Position numbers and translations under genes: made by a program
Origin: Kocuria rosea subsp. polaris
GTDB taxonomy: Bacteria; Actinomycetota; Actinomycetes; Actinomycetales; Micrococcaceae
NCBI RefSeq assembly: GCF_001483755.1
Contig: NZ_LQBK01000002.1
Location: forward strand, 257,041-321,040
Direction of reading: 5' to 3'
DNA: 64,000 nucleotides
Part shown: positions 1 to 10,248 of the stretch, one piece after another
Numbering within the stretch: position 1 is the stretch's first letter
How the letters are laid out: each line of letters starts with the position of its first letter
The notes under the pieces: model-generated
The model's database searches: none
What the model was told of the DNA's origin: nothing
The model's input: only the letters and a program-made list of their open reading frames with translations

Positions 1-63
1 GACGGCGGGATCGCGATGGCCATGGTCATCGCCGAGCGCGCCGGGGGCGGGGGACCGGCGTGA
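1..63 (+). CDS. acpS: Holo-[acyl-carrier-protein] synthase, 3' end only
   Basis: Only the last 20 codons and the TGA stop are inside the window. The peptide ends DGGIAMAMVIAER followed by a short Gly-rich tail, which resembles the C-terminal strand of actinobacterial AcpS (SHDGG-A-A-VIAER). AcpS transfers phosphopantetheine from CoA to acyl carrier protein. The stop overlaps the GTG start of the next gene (GTGA at 60-63), so the two are translationally coupled; acpS beside the NAD(P)HX repair gene is a common actinobacterial order. The call rests on a very short peptide plus context. Confidence 0.7.
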   Translation, partial: DGGIAMAMVIAERAGGGGPA

Positions 64-1628
64 TCGCGGCGTGGACCGGGGAGCAGGTGCGGGCGGCCGA
101 GACGCCCTTCCTCGACCGGGGGCACGGCCCCGCCCTGATGCGGCGGGCCGCCCACGGCCTGGCCCTGGCCTGCGCGCAGCATCTGCGCGGGCGCCGGGGA
201 CGGGTCGCCGGGGCCCGCGTGCTCGTGCTCGCCGGGACCGGCAACAACGGCGGGGACGGGCTGTGGGCCGGGGCGGAGCTCGCCCGCCGCGGCGCCTCCG
301 TGCTCGCCGTGGCGGTCGGCGACCGGCTGCACCCCGAGGGCGCCGCGGCCCTGGCGGCCGCGGGGGGCCGGGTGCTGCGCGCCGGGGACGGCGGCCCCGC
401 CCTCGGGCCGGCGGCCGAGCACGTGCTCGGCGCCGACCTCGTGCTCGACGCCGTGCTGGGCACCGGCGCCCGGGGCGGGCTGCGCGGGCCGGCGGCGGAG
501 CTCGTCCGCACGGTCCTGGAGCGGTGGCCCCGCGAGGGGGGACCGGCGGTCGTGGCGTGCGACGTCCCCTCGGGCGTCTCCGCCGACACGGGGGCGGTGG
601 CCGGGCCGGTCCTGCCCGCGGACCTCACCGTGACGTTCGCCGGGGCCAAGGCCGGGCTGTTCCTGCCCCCCGGGGACCGCTGGTGCGGGCAGGTGCGGAC
701 CGTGCCCCTCGGGATCGAGGACGCCCTGCCCGCCCCCGCCCTGCGCCGCCTGGAGCCCGACGACGTCGCGGCCCTGTGGCCGCGGCCGGGAGCCGCCTCC
801 CACAAGTACTCCCGGGGCGTGGTGGGCGTCGTCGCCGGATCCCCGACCTATCCCGGGGCGGCGCTGATGTGCACGCGCGCCGCCGTGGACGCCGGCGCCG
901 GCATGGTCCGCCACCTCGGCGACGCCGCGATCCGCTCCCTCGTGACCCTCACCAGCCCCGAGGTCGTGGCCTCCGAGGACCACCCCGACGACGTCCACGT
1001 CCAGGCGTGGGTCGTCGGCCCCGGCGCCGTGGGCGACGCCGCCCAGGAGTCGCGGATCGGCGCCGTGCTCGCGGGCGGGCTGCCGGCGGTCGTCGACGCC
1101 GGCGCGCTCGACGCGGCGGCCCGGGCCGCCGCCGACGGGATCCTCGGCCCCGGGAAGGTCCTGACCCCGCACGCCGGGGAGCTCGAACAGGTGCTCGCCT
1201 GGCTCGCCGCCCTGGGCGGCGGCGGGGAGGCCCCCGACCGGGCGGCGATCGAGGCCGAGCCCGCCCGGTGGGCGCGCGCGGCCGCGGAGGCCACCGGCGC
1301 CGTCGTCGTCCTCAAGGGCGCCACCACCCTCGTCGCGGCCCCGGACGGGACGCTGCTCTCCCAGGCCGACGGCAGCCCGTGGCTGGCCACCGCCGGCAGC
1401 GGGGACACCCTCGCGGGGATCATGGGCGCAGCGCTCGCGGGCTGCGCGGAGGACCCGGACGCCTTCGCCGCCGCGGGGGAGTGGGCGCGCGGGGAGACCC
1501 GGCTCGCGGTGGCCGCCGCCCTCGCGGTCGCCGTGCACGGCCGGGCGTCCCGGCTCGAGGGGCTCGGCCCGGTCCCGCCCACGGCGCTGTCCGCGAACGT
1601 GCGCACGGTCCTGCGCCTGGGCCCCTGA
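60..1628 (+). CDS. nnr: Bifunctional NAD(P)H-hydrate epimerase / ADP-dependent NAD(P)H-hydrate dehydratase
   Basis: Repairs damaged NAD(P)HX: an epimerase interconverts the R and S hydrates and an ADP-dependent dehydratase restores NAD(P)H. The 522-residue protein has both halves. The N-terminal YjeF_N domain (about residues 1-235) carries the Rossmann-like GTGNNGGDGL motif near residue 60 and DVPSGVSADTG near 170. The C-terminal ribokinase-like domain (about 245-520) has VVGPGAVG, LTPHAGEL and the catalytic ATAGSGDTLAGI loop near 445. The GTG start at 60 overlaps the acpS stop by four bases. Length is normal for the fused bacterial form. Confidence 0.93.
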   Translation: MIAAWTGEQVRAAETPFLDRGHGPALMRRAAHGLALACAQHLRGRRGRVAGARVLVLAGTGNNGGDGLWAGAELARRGASVLAVAVGDRLHPEGAAALAAAGGRVLRAGDGGPALGPAAEHVLGADLVLDAVLGTGARGGLRGPAAELVRTVLERWPREGGPAVVACDVPSGVSADTGAVAGPVLPADLTVTFAGAKAGLFLPPGDRWCGQVRTVPLGIEDALPAPALRRLEPDDVAALWPRPGAASHKYSRGVVGVVAGSPTYPGAALMCTRAAVDAGAGMVRHLGDAAIRSLVTLTSPEVVASEDHPDDVHVQAWVVGPGAVGDAAQESRIGAVLAGGLPAVVDAGALDAAARAAADGILGPGKVLTPHAGELEQVLAWLAALGGGGEAPDRAAIEAEPARWARAAAEATGAVVVLKGATTLVAAPDGTLLSQADGSPWLATAGSGDTLAGIMGAALAGCAEDPDAFAAAGEWARGETRLAVAAALAVAVHGRASRLEGLGPVPPTALSANVRTVLRLGP

Positions 1629-1685
1629 GGGCGGGTCCCGGCCCCGGCGGACCGCCCGCGGGACCCGGACGGCTCCCGGCCCCGC

Positions 1686-1691
1686 TAAGGT
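1686..1691 (+). promoter_or_regulatory. Candidate -10 element of glgX
   Basis: TAAGGT lies 70 bases before the glgX ATG, in the only A/T-containing spot of the gap. It matches the TANNNT pattern seen before many genes here. No clear -35 is visible. It implies a leader of about 60-65 nt containing the ribosome-binding site. Confidence 0.45.
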
Positions 1692-1761
1692 TGTACCCAC
1701 TTGCCCCATACCCAGCCCGCTGACGGTGACCCCTGCCCGGCGGTACGACAGGAGATCCCCT

Positions 1762-3948
1762 ATGGAAGTCTGGCCAGGTCAGCCCTATCCCCTCGGAGCC
1801 ACCTTCGACGGGACCGGCACGAACTTCGCCCTCTTCAGCGAGGCCGCCGAGAAGGTCGAGCTGTGCTTGTTCGAGGAGGACGGCACGGAGACCCGCATCG
1901 AGGTCACGGCCCAGGACAGCTACGTCTGGCACTGCTACCTCCCGGCCGTCCAGCCCGGGCAGCGCTACGGCTACCGGGTGCACGGACCGTGGAACCCCGC
2001 CGAGGGCCAGCGCTTCAACGCGGCCAAGCTGCTGCTCGACCCCTACGCCAAGGCCGTCTCCGGCCAGATCGACTGGGACCAGGCGCTGTTCTCGTACGAC
2101 TTCGGCGACGAGGACTCGTTCAACGACGAGGACTCCGCCCCCCACATGATGATGGGCGTGGTGATCAACCCGTTCTTCAACTGGGAGGGCGACCGCACCC
2201 CGCGCACGCCGTACCACAAGTCGGTGATCTACGAGGCCCACGTCAAGGGCCTCACCCAGCAGCACCCCGACGTCCCGGAGGAGCAGCGCGGCACCTACGC
2301 CGGCGTGGCCCACCCCTCGGTGATCGCCCACCTGCAGAAGCTCGGCGTCACCGCCATCGAGCTCATGCCCGTGCACCAGTTCGTGCAGGACAGCACCCTG
2401 CTGGAGCAGGGACTGCGCAACTACTGGGGCTACAACACCATCGGCTTCTTCGCCCCCCACAACGAGTACCACTCCACCAACGACCTCGGCGGCCAGGTCC
2501 AGGAGTTCAAGGCCATGGTGCGCGCCCTGCACCAGGCCGACATCGAGGTCATCCTCGACGTGGTGTACAACCACACGGCCGAGGGCAACCACATGGGCCC
2601 CACCCTGTCCATGAAGGGCATCGACAACCAGGCCTACTACCGGACGGTGGAGGGCGACCAGAAGTACTACATGGACTACACGGGCACCGGCAACACCCTC
2701 AACGTCCGCCACCCGCACTCCCTGCAGCTCATCATGGACTCCCTGCGCTACTGGGTGACCGAGATGCACGTGGACGGCTTCCGCTTCGACCTCGCCTCCG
2801 CCCTGGCGCGCGAGTTCTACGACGTGGACAAGCTGGCGACCTTCTTCGAGCTCGTCCAGCAGGACCCGGTCGTCTCCCAGGTGAAGCTCATCGCCGAGCC
2901 GTGGGACGTGGGCCCCGGCGGCTACCAGGTCGGCAACTTCCCGCCCCAGTGGACGGAGTGGAACGGGAAGTACCGGGACACGGTGCGCGACTTCTGGCGC
3001 GGGGAGCCCGCGACCCTCGGCGAGTTCGCCTCCCGGATCACGGGCTCGGCGGACCTCTACGAGCACAGCGGCCGCCGTCCGTTCGCCTCGATCAACTTCG
3101 TCACCGCCCACGACGGCTTCACGCTGCGGGACCTCGTCTCCTACAACGAGAAGCACAACGAGGCCAACGGCGAGGGCAACAACGACGGCGAGTCCCACAA
3201 CCGCTCCTGGAACTGCGGTGTGGAGGGCCCCACCGACGACCCGGAGGTGCTCGCCCTGCGCTCCCGCCAGCAGCGCAACTACCTCGCGACGCTGCTGCTG
3301 TCCCAGGGCACGCCCATGGTGCTGCACGGCGACGAGCTGGGACGCACCCAGGACGGCAACAACAACACGTACTGCCAGGACAACGAGCTGTCGTGGATCA
3401 ACTGGGAGACCATGGACGGCCCGCTCACCGAGTTCGTGGCCGCCGTGACCCACCTGCGCCACGACCACCCGTCGTTCCGGCGCTCGGAGTTCTTCGACGG
3501 CCGGCCGGTCGAGATGGACGCGGACGACACCGGCCGCCCGATGCCCGACATCGCGTGGCTGACCACGGACGGTGCGCCGCTCAAGCCCGCCGACTGGGAC
3601 GAGCCCCTGTCCCGGTCCTTCGGGATGTGGCTCAACGGCAACGGCATCGCCGGCGTGGACATGCGCGGGCGGCCCATCACGGACGTGAACTTCATCGTGT
3701 ACTTCAACTCCAACCCGGAGGCCGTGAAGTGCAAGCTCCCGCCGGTGCGCTACGGCCGGCTGTGGGAGGAGGTCATCGACACCGCGGGCAAGTACGCCGA
3801 CGGACAGATCCGCAAGGCCCGCTCCTCGATCGTCCTCGAGGGCAAGTCCATGGTCGTGCTGCGCGCCTACGAGGCCCCCGAGGAGGAGCCCGACGCGTCC
3901 GTCGCCGCGTCCGTGGCCGCGTACGCGAAGACGCCGCAGGACCAGTGA
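1762..3948 (+). CDS. glgX: Glycogen debranching enzyme GlgX/TreX
   Basis: GH13 isoamylase-type enzyme that hydrolyses alpha-1,6 branches of glycogen to release linear malto-oligosaccharides, the substrate of TreY encoded downstream. The 728-residue protein has an N-terminal CBM48 domain (from PLGATFDGTGTNFALFS) and the GH13 motifs in order: DVVYNH near 266, GFRFD with nucleophile Asp about 343, AEPWDVG with acid/base Glu about 379, and FVTAHDGF near 450. I chose the ATG at 1762 because AGGAG sits about seven bases upstream and the domain begins at once; a frame extension to 1726 adds only a non-conserved peptide. It heads the trehalose cluster. Confidence 0.95.
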   Translation: MEVWPGQPYPLGATFDGTGTNFALFSEAAEKVELCLFEEDGTETRIEVTAQDSYVWHCYLPAVQPGQRYGYRVHGPWNPAEGQRFNAAKLLLDPYAKAVSGQIDWDQALFSYDFGDEDSFNDEDSAPHMMMGVVINPFFNWEGDRTPRTPYHKSVIYEAHVKGLTQQHPDVPEEQRGTYAGVAHPSVIAHLQKLGVTAIELMPVHQFVQDSTLLEQGLRNYWGYNTIGFFAPHNEYHSTNDLGGQVQEFKAMVRALHQADIEVILDVVYNHTAEGNHMGPTLSMKGIDNQAYYRTVEGDQKYYMDYTGTGNTLNVRHPHSLQLIMDSLRYWVTEMHVDGFRFDLASALAREFYDVDKLATFFELVQQDPVVSQVKLIAEPWDVGPGGYQVGNFPPQWTEWNGKYRDTVRDFWRGEPATLGEFASRITGSADLYEHSGRRPFASINFVTAHDGFTLRDLVSYNEKHNEANGEGNNDGESHNRSWNCGVEGPTDDPEVLALRSRQQRNYLATLLLSQGTPMVLHGDELGRTQDGNNNTYCQDNELSWINWETMDGPLTEFVAAVTHLRHDHPSFRRSEFFDGRPVEMDADDTGRPMPDIAWLTTDGAPLKPADWDEPLSRSFGMWLNGNGIAGVDMRGRPITDVNFIVYFNSNPEAVKCKLPPVRYGRLWEEVIDTAGKYADGQIRKARSSIVLEGKSMVVLRAYEAPEEEPDASVAASVAAYAKTPQDQ

Positions 3949-3962
3949 CCTGACGGCCCCGG

Positions 3963-3996
3963 CAGGCTGTCGACCCGGACACGGGTCGACAGCCTG
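3963..3996 (+). terminator. Strong hairpin terminator after glgX
   Basis: A perfect 15-bp inverted repeat (3963-3977 and 3982-3996) encloses a 4-base loop and is followed by a short T-rich stretch. It starts 15 bases after the glgX stop, so treY-treZ may have their own promoter or rely on read-through. Its presence also argues against the in-frame GTG at 4000 as the treY start. Confidence 0.8.
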
Positions 3997-4032
3997 CTGG
4001 TGTTTCCGGGGCCGGGCCGACAGACTGGAGCG

Positions 4033-6390
4033 GTGCGCACACCGACATCGACCTACCGACTCCAGATCACCTCCGACCTGACGCTCGACCGCGCGGCGGG
4101 GCTCGTGGACTACCTCCACGACCTCGGCGCCGACTGGGTCTACCTCTCGCCGATCCTGCGGGCCGTCGACGGCTCCGACCACGGCTACGACGTCGCGTCC
4201 CCCGCCGAGGTGGACCCGGTCCGGGGCGGCGTCGCCGGGCTGAAGGCGCTCGCCGACGCCGCCCACGCCCGCGGCATGGGGGTGCTGGTGGACATCGTCC
4301 CCAACCACCAGGGCGTCGCCGCCCCGGAGCAGAACCCCTGGTGGTGGTCGCTGCTGGCGCAGGGACAGGACTCGCCGTACGCCAGGGCCTTCGACGTCGA
4401 GTGGGCGGCCGGCGGCGGCAGGGTGCTGATCCCCGTGCTGGGCGACGGCGACGACGAGCTCGCGCAGCTGCAGGTCGAGGACGGCACGCTGCGCTACTAC
4501 GACAACGTCTACCCGCTGGCCGAGGGCACGTGGGCGGAGGGCGACGACCCGCGGGACGTCCACGACCGGCAGCACTACGAGCTGGTGCACTGGCGCCGCG
4601 GCGACGCCGAGCTCAACTACCGCCGGTTCTTCACCGTCGCCACGCTCGCGGGCGTGCGCGTCGAGGACCCGGAGGTCTTCGCCGAGTCGCACGCCGAGAT
4701 CAAGCGGTGGATCGACGAGGGCCTCGTCGACGGGCTGCGCATTGACCACCCCGACGGGCTGCGGGACCCGCGGCAGTACCTCGAGCGGCTGCGGGAGCTC
4801 ACCGGCGGCGCCTACGTCGTCGTCGAGAAGATCCTCGAGCCCGGCGAGCGGCTGCCCCGCGACTGGGCCACCGCGGGCACCACCGGCTACGACGCCCTGG
4901 GCACGATCGACCGGCTGCTGACCGACCCGGCCGGGGAGTACGCCCTCACGAGCCTGGACGCCCGGCTCCGGGACGGCGAGCCCGTGCACTGGGACGAGAT
5001 GATCCACGGCACCAAGCGCGCCATGGCCGACGGCGCGCTGCTGGCCGAGGTCCGGCGCCTCGCCCGCCTCGTGCCCGAGGACGCCGGCCTCGGTCGGACC
5101 GCGGCCGAGGACGCGCTGGCGGAGATCCTCGCGAACTTCCCCGTCTACCGCAGCTACCTGCCCCAGGGCGCCGAGCACCTGCGGGCGGCCCTCGAGGCGG
5201 CCCGGGAGCAGCGCCCGGACCTCTCCGACGCGATCGGGACCCTGGGCGGGCTGCTCGGGGTCGACGCGACGGACGAGGCCGAGCTCGGGGAGCTCGCCCG
5301 CCGCTTCCAGCAGACCTCCGGGATGGTGATGGCCAAGGGCGTCGAGGACACCGCGTTCTACCGCTTCACCCGGCTGACCTCCCTGACCGAGGTGGGCGGC
5401 GACCCGTCGCACTTCGCGCTGACGCCCGAGGAGGCCCACGCCGAGCTCGCCCGTCGCGCGGCCGAGGAGCCCCTGGCCATGACGGCGCTGTCCACGCACG
5501 ACACCAAGCGCTCCGAGGCGGTGCGGGCGCGGATCACCGTGCTCGCCGAGTCCGGGGAGCAGTGGGCCGGCGTGGTCGGCACCGTCAAGAAGCTCGCCGG
5601 GGAGGCGGGGGCCCTGGTGGGCGACGGCCCGCTCGTGAACCTCGTGCTCCAGGCCGTGGTGGGCGCCTGGCCCGTCTCGCAGGAGCGGGTGCTGGACTAC
5701 GCGCTCAAGGCCGCCCGCGAGGCCGGCAACTCCACCGCGTGGGTCGACGGGGACGCCGGCTTCGAGGAGCGGCTCACCCGGTTCGTCGAGCTGGTCTTCC
5801 ACGACCCGCAGATGCGGGCCGTGGTCGAGGGCTTCGCCCAGCACGTCACCCCGGCCGGCTGGGCGAACGGGCTCGCCGCCAAGCTCGTGCAGCTGACGAT
5901 GCCCGGCGTCCCGGACGTCTACCAGGGGTCCGAGCTGTGGGCCGAGTCCCTCGTGGACCCCGACAACCGCCGCCCCGTCGACTTCCGGGAGCGGGCCGCC
6001 AAGCTCGCCCGCCTCGACGTGCCCGTGGGCGGCACCGCGGACGGGATCCCGGCCGTGGGACCGGACGCCGCCGCCAAGCTGCTCGTCACCAGCCGCGCCC
6101 TGCGGCTGCGCCGGGACCACCCCGAGCTGTTCACCGGCTACACCCCGCTCACCGCGTCCGGCCCCCGGGCCGGGCACGTCTTCGCGTTCGACCGCGGCGG
6201 CGCCGTGACCGTGGCCACCCGCCTGCCCCTGGGCCTCGCGTCCGCCGGCGGCTTCGACGCCGAGACCCTCGAGCTGCCCGCGGGCGACTTCGAGGACGTG
6301 CTCACCCGCCGCCGGCACACGGGCACCGTGCCGGTGTCCCGGCTGCTGGCCGACTACCCCGTGGCGCTGCTGCGCCGGAAGGACTCCTGA
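4033..6390 (+). CDS. treY: Malto-oligosyltrehalose synthase TreY
   Basis: GH13 intramolecular transglucosidase that converts the reducing-end alpha-1,4 bond of a malto-oligosaccharide into an alpha,alpha-1,1 trehalose bond. The 785-residue protein opens with TPTSTYRLQ, the usual TreY start. It has VDIVPNH near 85, [10 protein letters not shown] with nucleophile Asp about 238, VVEKIL with Glu about 265 and STHDTKRSE further on. The GTG at 4033 is preferred over the in-frame GTG at 4000, which lies on the tail of the glgX terminator. The gene runs directly into treZ with a 6-bp gap, so the two act as one unit. Confidence 0.95.
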   Translation: MRTPTSTYRLQITSDLTLDRAAGLVDYLHDLGADWVYLSPILRAVDGSDHGYDVASPAEVDPVRGGVAGLKALADAAHARGMGVLVDIVPNHQGVAAPEQNPWWWSLLAQGQDSPYARAFDVEWAAGGGRVLIPVLGDGDDELAQLQVEDGTLRYYDNVYPLAEGTWAEGDDPRDVHDRQHYELVHWRRGDAELNYRRFFTVATLAGVRVEDPEVFAESHAEIKRWIDEGLVDGLRIDHPDGLRDPRQYLERLRELTGGAYVVVEKILEPGERLPRDWATAGTTGYDALGTIDRLLTDPAGEYALTSLDARLRDGEPVHWDEMIHGTKRAMADGALLAEVRRLARLVPEDAGLGRTAAEDALAEILANFPVYRSYLPQGAEHLRAALEAAREQRPDLSDAIGTLGGLLGVDATDEAELGELARRFQQTSGMVMAKGVEDTAFYRFTRLTSLTEVGGDPSHFALTPEEAHAELARRAAEEPLAMTALSTHDTKRSEAVRARITVLAESGEQWAGVVGTVKKLAGEAGALVGDGPLVNLVLQAVVGAWPVSQERVLDYALKAAREAGNSTAWVDGDAGFEERLTRFVELVFHDPQMRAVVEGFAQHVTPAGWANGLAAKLVQLTMPGVPDVYQGSELWAESLVDPDNRRPVDFRERAAKLARLDVPVGGTADGIPAVGPDAAAKLLVTSRALRLRRDHPELFTGYTPLTASGPRAGHVFAFDRGGAVTVATRLPLGLASAGGFDAETLELPAGDFEDVLTRRRHTGTVPVSRLLADYPVALLRRKDS

Positions 6391-6396
6391 ACCTCC

Positions 6397-8259
6397 ATGA
6401 ACACCCGCGACCACCTCAACCGCTTCGACGTCTGGGCCCCGCACGCCAAGGCGGTGACCGTGCGGATCGAGGGCGAGGACCACGAGATGCTGCCCGCCGC
6501 GGCCCTGCCCGAGGACTCGCCCGCCGGCACCGCGGCACGCCGCGACGGCTGGTGGACCCTGCCCGACGGCGCGGACGTCCCCGAGGGCACCGTGCGCTAC
6601 GGCTACCTCCTGGGCAAGACCTTCGACGAGGGCACGGCGGAGGAGCGCTCCCAGGTCTCCGAGGTCCTGCCGGACCCCCGCTCCCGCCGCCAGCCCCAGG
6701 GGGTGCACGACCTCTCCTGCACCTTCGAGCCCTCCGCGCACCGGTGGGGCGACACCGCGTGGACCGGGCGCACCCTGGCCGGCTCGGTGGTCTACGAGCT
6801 GCACGTGGGCACGTTCACCCCGGAGGGCACCCTCGACTCCGCGGTCGAGCGGCTCGACCACCTCGTGGACCTCGGCGTGGACTTCGTGGAGCTGCTGCCC
6901 GTCAACGGCTTCAACGGCGAGCACAACTGGGGCTACGACGGCGTCCTCTGGTACACCGTGGACGAGTCCTACGGCGGGCCCGCGGCCTACCAGCGCTTCG
7001 TGGACGCGTGCCACCAGAAGGGGATCGGCGTCATCCAGGACGTGGTCTACAACCACCTGGGCCCGTCCGGGAACTACCTGCCCCTGTTCGCCGACTACTT
7101 CAAGCCCGGCTCCAGCACGTGGGGGGACCTCATCAACCTCGACGGCTGGGGCTCCGACGGCGTCCGGGACTACATCCTGGACAACGTGGAGATGTGGCTG
7201 CGCGACTACCACGTGGACGGGTTCCGCCTCGACGCCGTGCACGCGCTGCAGGACCACCGGGCCGTGCACATCCTCGAGGAGATCGCCGAGCTCGTGGAGC
7301 GCGTGGGCGTGGAGACCGGCAAGCCCCTGTTCACCGTCGCGGAGTCCGACCTCAACGACCACCGGATGATCACGCCGACCACGGCCCACGGCCTCGGCAT
7401 GACCGCACAGTGGCTCGACGACTTCCACCACGCGGCGCACGTGGCGCTGACCGGGGAGACGCAGGGCTACTACGCCGACTTCGCCGCCCTCGGGACCCTC
7501 GACAAGGTGATGCGGGACGCGTTCTACCACGACGGCACCATGTCCGTGTTCCGCGGCCGCCACCACGGCCGGCCGGTCGACAAGCAGCGGGTGCGCCCGT
7601 GGCAGTTCGTCACGTGCATCCAGAACCACGACCAGATCGGCAACCGCGCCGCGGGGGACCGGATCAGCGCGAGCCTCACACCCGACCAGCTGGTGCTGGG
7701 CGCCGTCCTGCTGCTCACCCAGCCGTTCACCCCCATGCTGTTCATGGGGGAGGAGTGGGGTGCGTCCACCCCGTGGCAGTTCTTCACCGCCCACCCCGAG
7801 CGCGAGCTCGGCGAGGCCGTGGCGAAGGGCCGCAAGGCGGAGTTCGCGTCCATGGGCTGGGACGAGGCCACGGTCCCGGACCCGCAGGCGCCCAGCACGT
7901 TCACGGACTCGAAGCTCGACTGGGACGAGCCCGGCCGGGAGGACCACGCCCGGGTGCTGGCCGCCTACCGCGAGCTCATCGCCCTGCGGCGCCGGGTGCC
8001 CGAGCTCACCGACCCGCGCTTCGACACGATCGGCACCGACCTCGACGAGGACGCCCGCTGGTTCGTGCTGCGCCGGGCCACGGCTCCCGGCTCCGGCCAC
8101 GGGGTCGCGGTGCTGCTGAACTTCGGCGACGAGCCCGCCCGGGTCCCGTTCCCCGGCCGCCGGGGCGCGGAGCTGCTCTTCCGCTCCGGGGACGTGTCGC
8201 TGACGGACGACGGCGTCGCCGAGCTGCCCGCCCACGGCGCCGCCGTGGTCCGCCACTGA
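6397..8259 (+). CDS. treZ: Malto-oligosyltrehalose trehalohydrolase TreZ
   Basis: Releases trehalose from maltooligosyl-trehalose made by TreY. The 620-residue GH13 protein has an N-terminal E-set domain ([17 protein letters not shown]), then [15 protein letters not shown] near 215, [10 protein letters not shown] with Asp about 279, TVAESDLND with Glu about 316, and [10 protein letters not shown] near 410. The ATG lies 6 bases after the treY stop; a GGAAGGA sequence inside the end of treY can serve as ribosome-binding site. Together with GlgX this completes the TreXYZ route from glycogen to trehalose, a compatible solute. Confidence 0.95.
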   Translation: MNTRDHLNRFDVWAPHAKAVTVRIEGEDHEMLPAAALPEDSPAGTAARRDGWWTLPDGADVPEGTVRYGYLLGKTFDEGTAEERSQVSEVLPDPRSRRQPQGVHDLSCTFEPSAHRWGDTAWTGRTLAGSVVYELHVGTFTPEGTLDSAVERLDHLVDLGVDFVELLPVNGFNGEHNWGYDGVLWYTVDESYGGPAAYQRFVDACHQKGIGVIQDVVYNHLGPSGNYLPLFADYFKPGSSTWGDLINLDGWGSDGVRDYILDNVEMWLRDYHVDGFRLDAVHALQDHRAVHILEEIAELVERVGVETGKPLFTVAESDLNDHRMITPTTAHGLGMTAQWLDDFHHAAHVALTGETQGYYADFAALGTLDKVMRDAFYHDGTMSVFRGRHHGRPVDKQRVRPWQFVTCIQNHDQIGNRAAGDRISASLTPDQLVLGAVLLLTQPFTPMLFMGEEWGASTPWQFFTAHPERELGEAVAKGRKAEFASMGWDEATVPDPQAPSTFTDSKLDWDEPGREDHARVLAAYRELIALRRRVPELTDPRFDTIGTDLDEDARWFVLRRATAPGSGHGVAVLLNFGDEPARVPFPGRRGAELLFRSGDVSLTDDGVAELPAHGAAVVRH

Positions 8260-8309
8260 GCCACCGCGGCCTCCCACCCCACGACGCCCCCCAATCCCGA
8301 AAGGCCACC

Positions 8310-9392
8310 GTGCGCACCTACGGACCCGATGTCCCCTACCTCCCCGCCGAGGACCGCTACGAGACCATGCCGTACCGCCGCGTGGGCGAGTCCGGGCTCA
8401 AGCTGCCCGTCATCTCGCTGGGGCTGTGGCACAACTTCGGCGACGACAAGCCGCTCGGCACCCAGCGCGCCACGCTGCGCCGGGCCTTCGACCTGGGCGT
8501 GACCCACTTCGACCTCGCCAACAACTACGGCCCGCCGGCCGGCGCCGCGGAGCTGAACTTCGGCAGGATCCTGGCGCAGGACCTCGCCCCGTACCGGGAC
8601 GAGCTCATCATCTCCTCGAAGGCCGGGTGGACCATGGGCCCGGGCCCGTACGGCTTCGGCGGCTCCCGGAAGTACCTGGTGTCCTCCCTCGACCAGTCCC
8701 TGCAGCGGATGGGCCTGGACCACGTGGACATCTTCTACCACCACCGCCCCGACCCGGACACCCCGCTCGAGGAGACCATGCGGGCCCTCGACCATATCGT
8801 GCGCTCGGGGCGGGCCCTGTACGTGGGGATCTCCTCCTACAACGCCGAGCTGACCCTGCGCGCCCAGCAGATCATGCGGGAGCTCGGCACGCCGCTGCTC
8901 ATCCACCAGCCGTCCTACTCGATGCTCAACCGGTGGATCGAGTCGCCCGGCCCGTCCGGGACCTCCCTGCTGGGCGCCCTGACGGAGACGGGGATGGGCT
9001 CGATCGTGTTCTCCCCCCTGGCCCAGGGCATGCTCACGGACCGGTACCTCCAGGGCATCCCGGAGGGCTCCCGGGCCGCGGCGGAGAAGTCCCTGGACCC
9101 GGAGTGGCTGACCGGCACGACCCTCGAGAAGGTCCGGGGCCTGCACGAGATCGCCGAGGCGCGCGGGCAGAGCCTGGCCCAGATGGCGATCGCGTGGGTG
9201 CTGCGGGAGCAGGCGGACGGTCAGGTCAGCACCGCGCTCGTGGGGGCCTCCTCGCCGCAGCAGCTCGAGGACAGCGTGGGCGCCGTGCACCGGCTCTCGT
9301 TCACGCCGGAGGAGCTGGAGGCCATCGACCGGCTGGCCACGGACTCCGACATCAACATCTGGGCGGGCGCCCGCGACTCCAAGACCGCGTGA
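8310..9392 (+). CDS. Aldo/keto reductase, YghZ/L-glyceraldehyde-3-phosphate reductase type
   Basis: NADPH-dependent reductase of the AKR superfamily, 360 residues. The N-terminal YRRVGESGLKLPVISLGLWHNFG and the long FDLANNYGPPAGAAE segment are typical of the YghZ (AKR14) branch. The AKR catalytic tetrad can be read as Asp in HFDLANNYG, Tyr in the same motif, Lys in SSKAGW and His in YHHRPD. The GTG at 8310 has GAAAGG five bases upstream. The physiological substrate cannot be told from sequence; the family reduces small aldehydes such as L-glyceraldehyde 3-phosphate or methylglyoxal. It follows treZ in the same direction 50 bases downstream. Confidence 0.88.
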   Translation: MRTYGPDVPYLPAEDRYETMPYRRVGESGLKLPVISLGLWHNFGDDKPLGTQRATLRRAFDLGVTHFDLANNYGPPAGAAELNFGRILAQDLAPYRDELIISSKAGWTMGPGPYGFGGSRKYLVSSLDQSLQRMGLDHVDIFYHHRPDPDTPLEETMRALDHIVRSGRALYVGISSYNAELTLRAQQIMRELGTPLLIHQPSYSMLNRWIESPGPSGTSLLGALTETGMGSIVFSPLAQGMLTDRYLQGIPEGSRAAAEKSLDPEWLTGTTLEKVRGLHEIAEARGQSLAQMAIAWVLREQADGQVSTALVGASSPQQLEDSVGAVHRLSFTPEELEAIDRLATDSDINIWAGARDSKTA

Positions 9393-9411
9393 GCGGCAGG
9401 GCGCGGTAGCC

Positions 9412-10089
9412 GTGGAGGCCTCGCAGTACCTCGCCCTCCTCGGGCTGTGGATCGCCGGGATCGTCGCCCCCGGCCCGGACGTCCTGGTCATCCTGCGCAA
9501 CGCGTCCCTGGGCTCCCGGGCGGCCGGGGTGCTCACCGCCGTGGGGGTGATGACCGGCAACCTCGTGTGGATCACGCTCTCCCTCACCGGGGTGACCGTC
9601 CTGATCGGCCAGGCGGACACCGTCCAGCGGATCATCCAGGTGGCCGGGGCGCTGTTCCTCGGCTGGCTGGGCGTGAGCGGGATCCGGGCGGGGCTCGCCG
9701 CGCGGGCCGTTCCCGAGCGGGTGCCGAGCGCCGGGGCCGGCGGACGCGGGACGGTCCCGGAGGAGCCGCAGGTGCCGCCGGGCCGCACCGTCACCCCGGG
9801 GCGGGGCTTCGTGCTCGGTCTCGTCACGAACCTCTCGAACGCGAAGGCCATCATCTTCTTTGTGGCGCTCTTCGCCAACGTGGTCCCGGCGGGCGCGCTG
9901 TGGTGGGAGACGGCCCTGGTCTTCGCGCTGCTCGTGGCGGTGGGCCTCGCGTGGTTCACCGCGGTCGCGTGGGTCGGCTCGGTCCAGCGGCTGGCCGCGG
10001 GCTTCCGGCGGCACGGCGCCGCCGTGGAGCTCGCCGCCGGCGTGCTGTTCCTGGTGCTCGCCCTCGGCCTGCTCCTCAGCGCGGTGTGA
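9412..10089 (+). CDS. LysE/RhtB family exporter
   Basis: A 225-residue inner-membrane protein with about six hydrophobic segments and the LysE-family opening: an N-terminal helix, then GIVAPGPDVLVILRNASLGSRAAGVLTAVGVMTGNLVW. This family exports amino acids or related small molecules. A polar loop near residues 100-125 (VPSAGAGGRGTVPEEPQVPPG) is longer than usual. The KAIIFFVALFANVV helix is typical of the family. It starts with GTG 19 bases after the reductase stop and may be co-transcribed with it. The substrate is unknown. Confidence 0.85.
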   Translation: MEASQYLALLGLWIAGIVAPGPDVLVILRNASLGSRAAGVLTAVGVMTGNLVWITLSLTGVTVLIGQADTVQRIIQVAGALFLGWLGVSGIRAGLAARAVPERVPSAGAGGRGTVPEEPQVPPGRTVTPGRGFVLGLVTNLSNAKAIIFFVALFANVVPAGALWWETALVFALLVAVGLAWFTAVAWVGSVQRLAAGFRRHGAAVELAAGVLFLVLALGLLLSAV

Positions 10090-10142
10090 GCCCGGCGGCG
10101 GGCCCGGCCCGCAGCCCGGCCGTCCCGGCCCCCGGCGGGCAC

Positions 10143-10148
10143 TAGACT
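10143..10148 (+). promoter_or_regulatory. Candidate -10 element of ino1
   Basis: TAGACT lies 101 bases before the ino1 GTG start, in the pattern GCACTAGACTGG that recurs before other genes here. It predicts a leader of about 95 nt, rich in short GC inverted repeats, ending in AAAGGAG. No -35 is obvious. Confidence 0.4.
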
Positions 10149-10248
10149 GGACCGCTGGGTCCTGCCCGGCGACGTGCCGGGAGCCCGTGCGGGTGTTCGC
10201 CCGGCCCGTGCCGGGGGCGGAACCCAGACGACCAGACAAAGGAGTCCC

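Noticed and set aside
4000..4032. GTG at 4000 as the treY start
   Set aside because: It lies on the tail of the perfect glgX terminator hairpin, and the conserved TreY sequence starts right after the GTG at 4033.
1420..8277. Very long open frame on the minus strand opposite glgX-treY-treZ (about 2285 codons)
   Set aside because: In DNA this GC-rich the complementary frame of a real gene lacks stops. The translation is a Val/Leu/Gly/Arg-rich shadow without any domain, and the plus-strand genes are certain.
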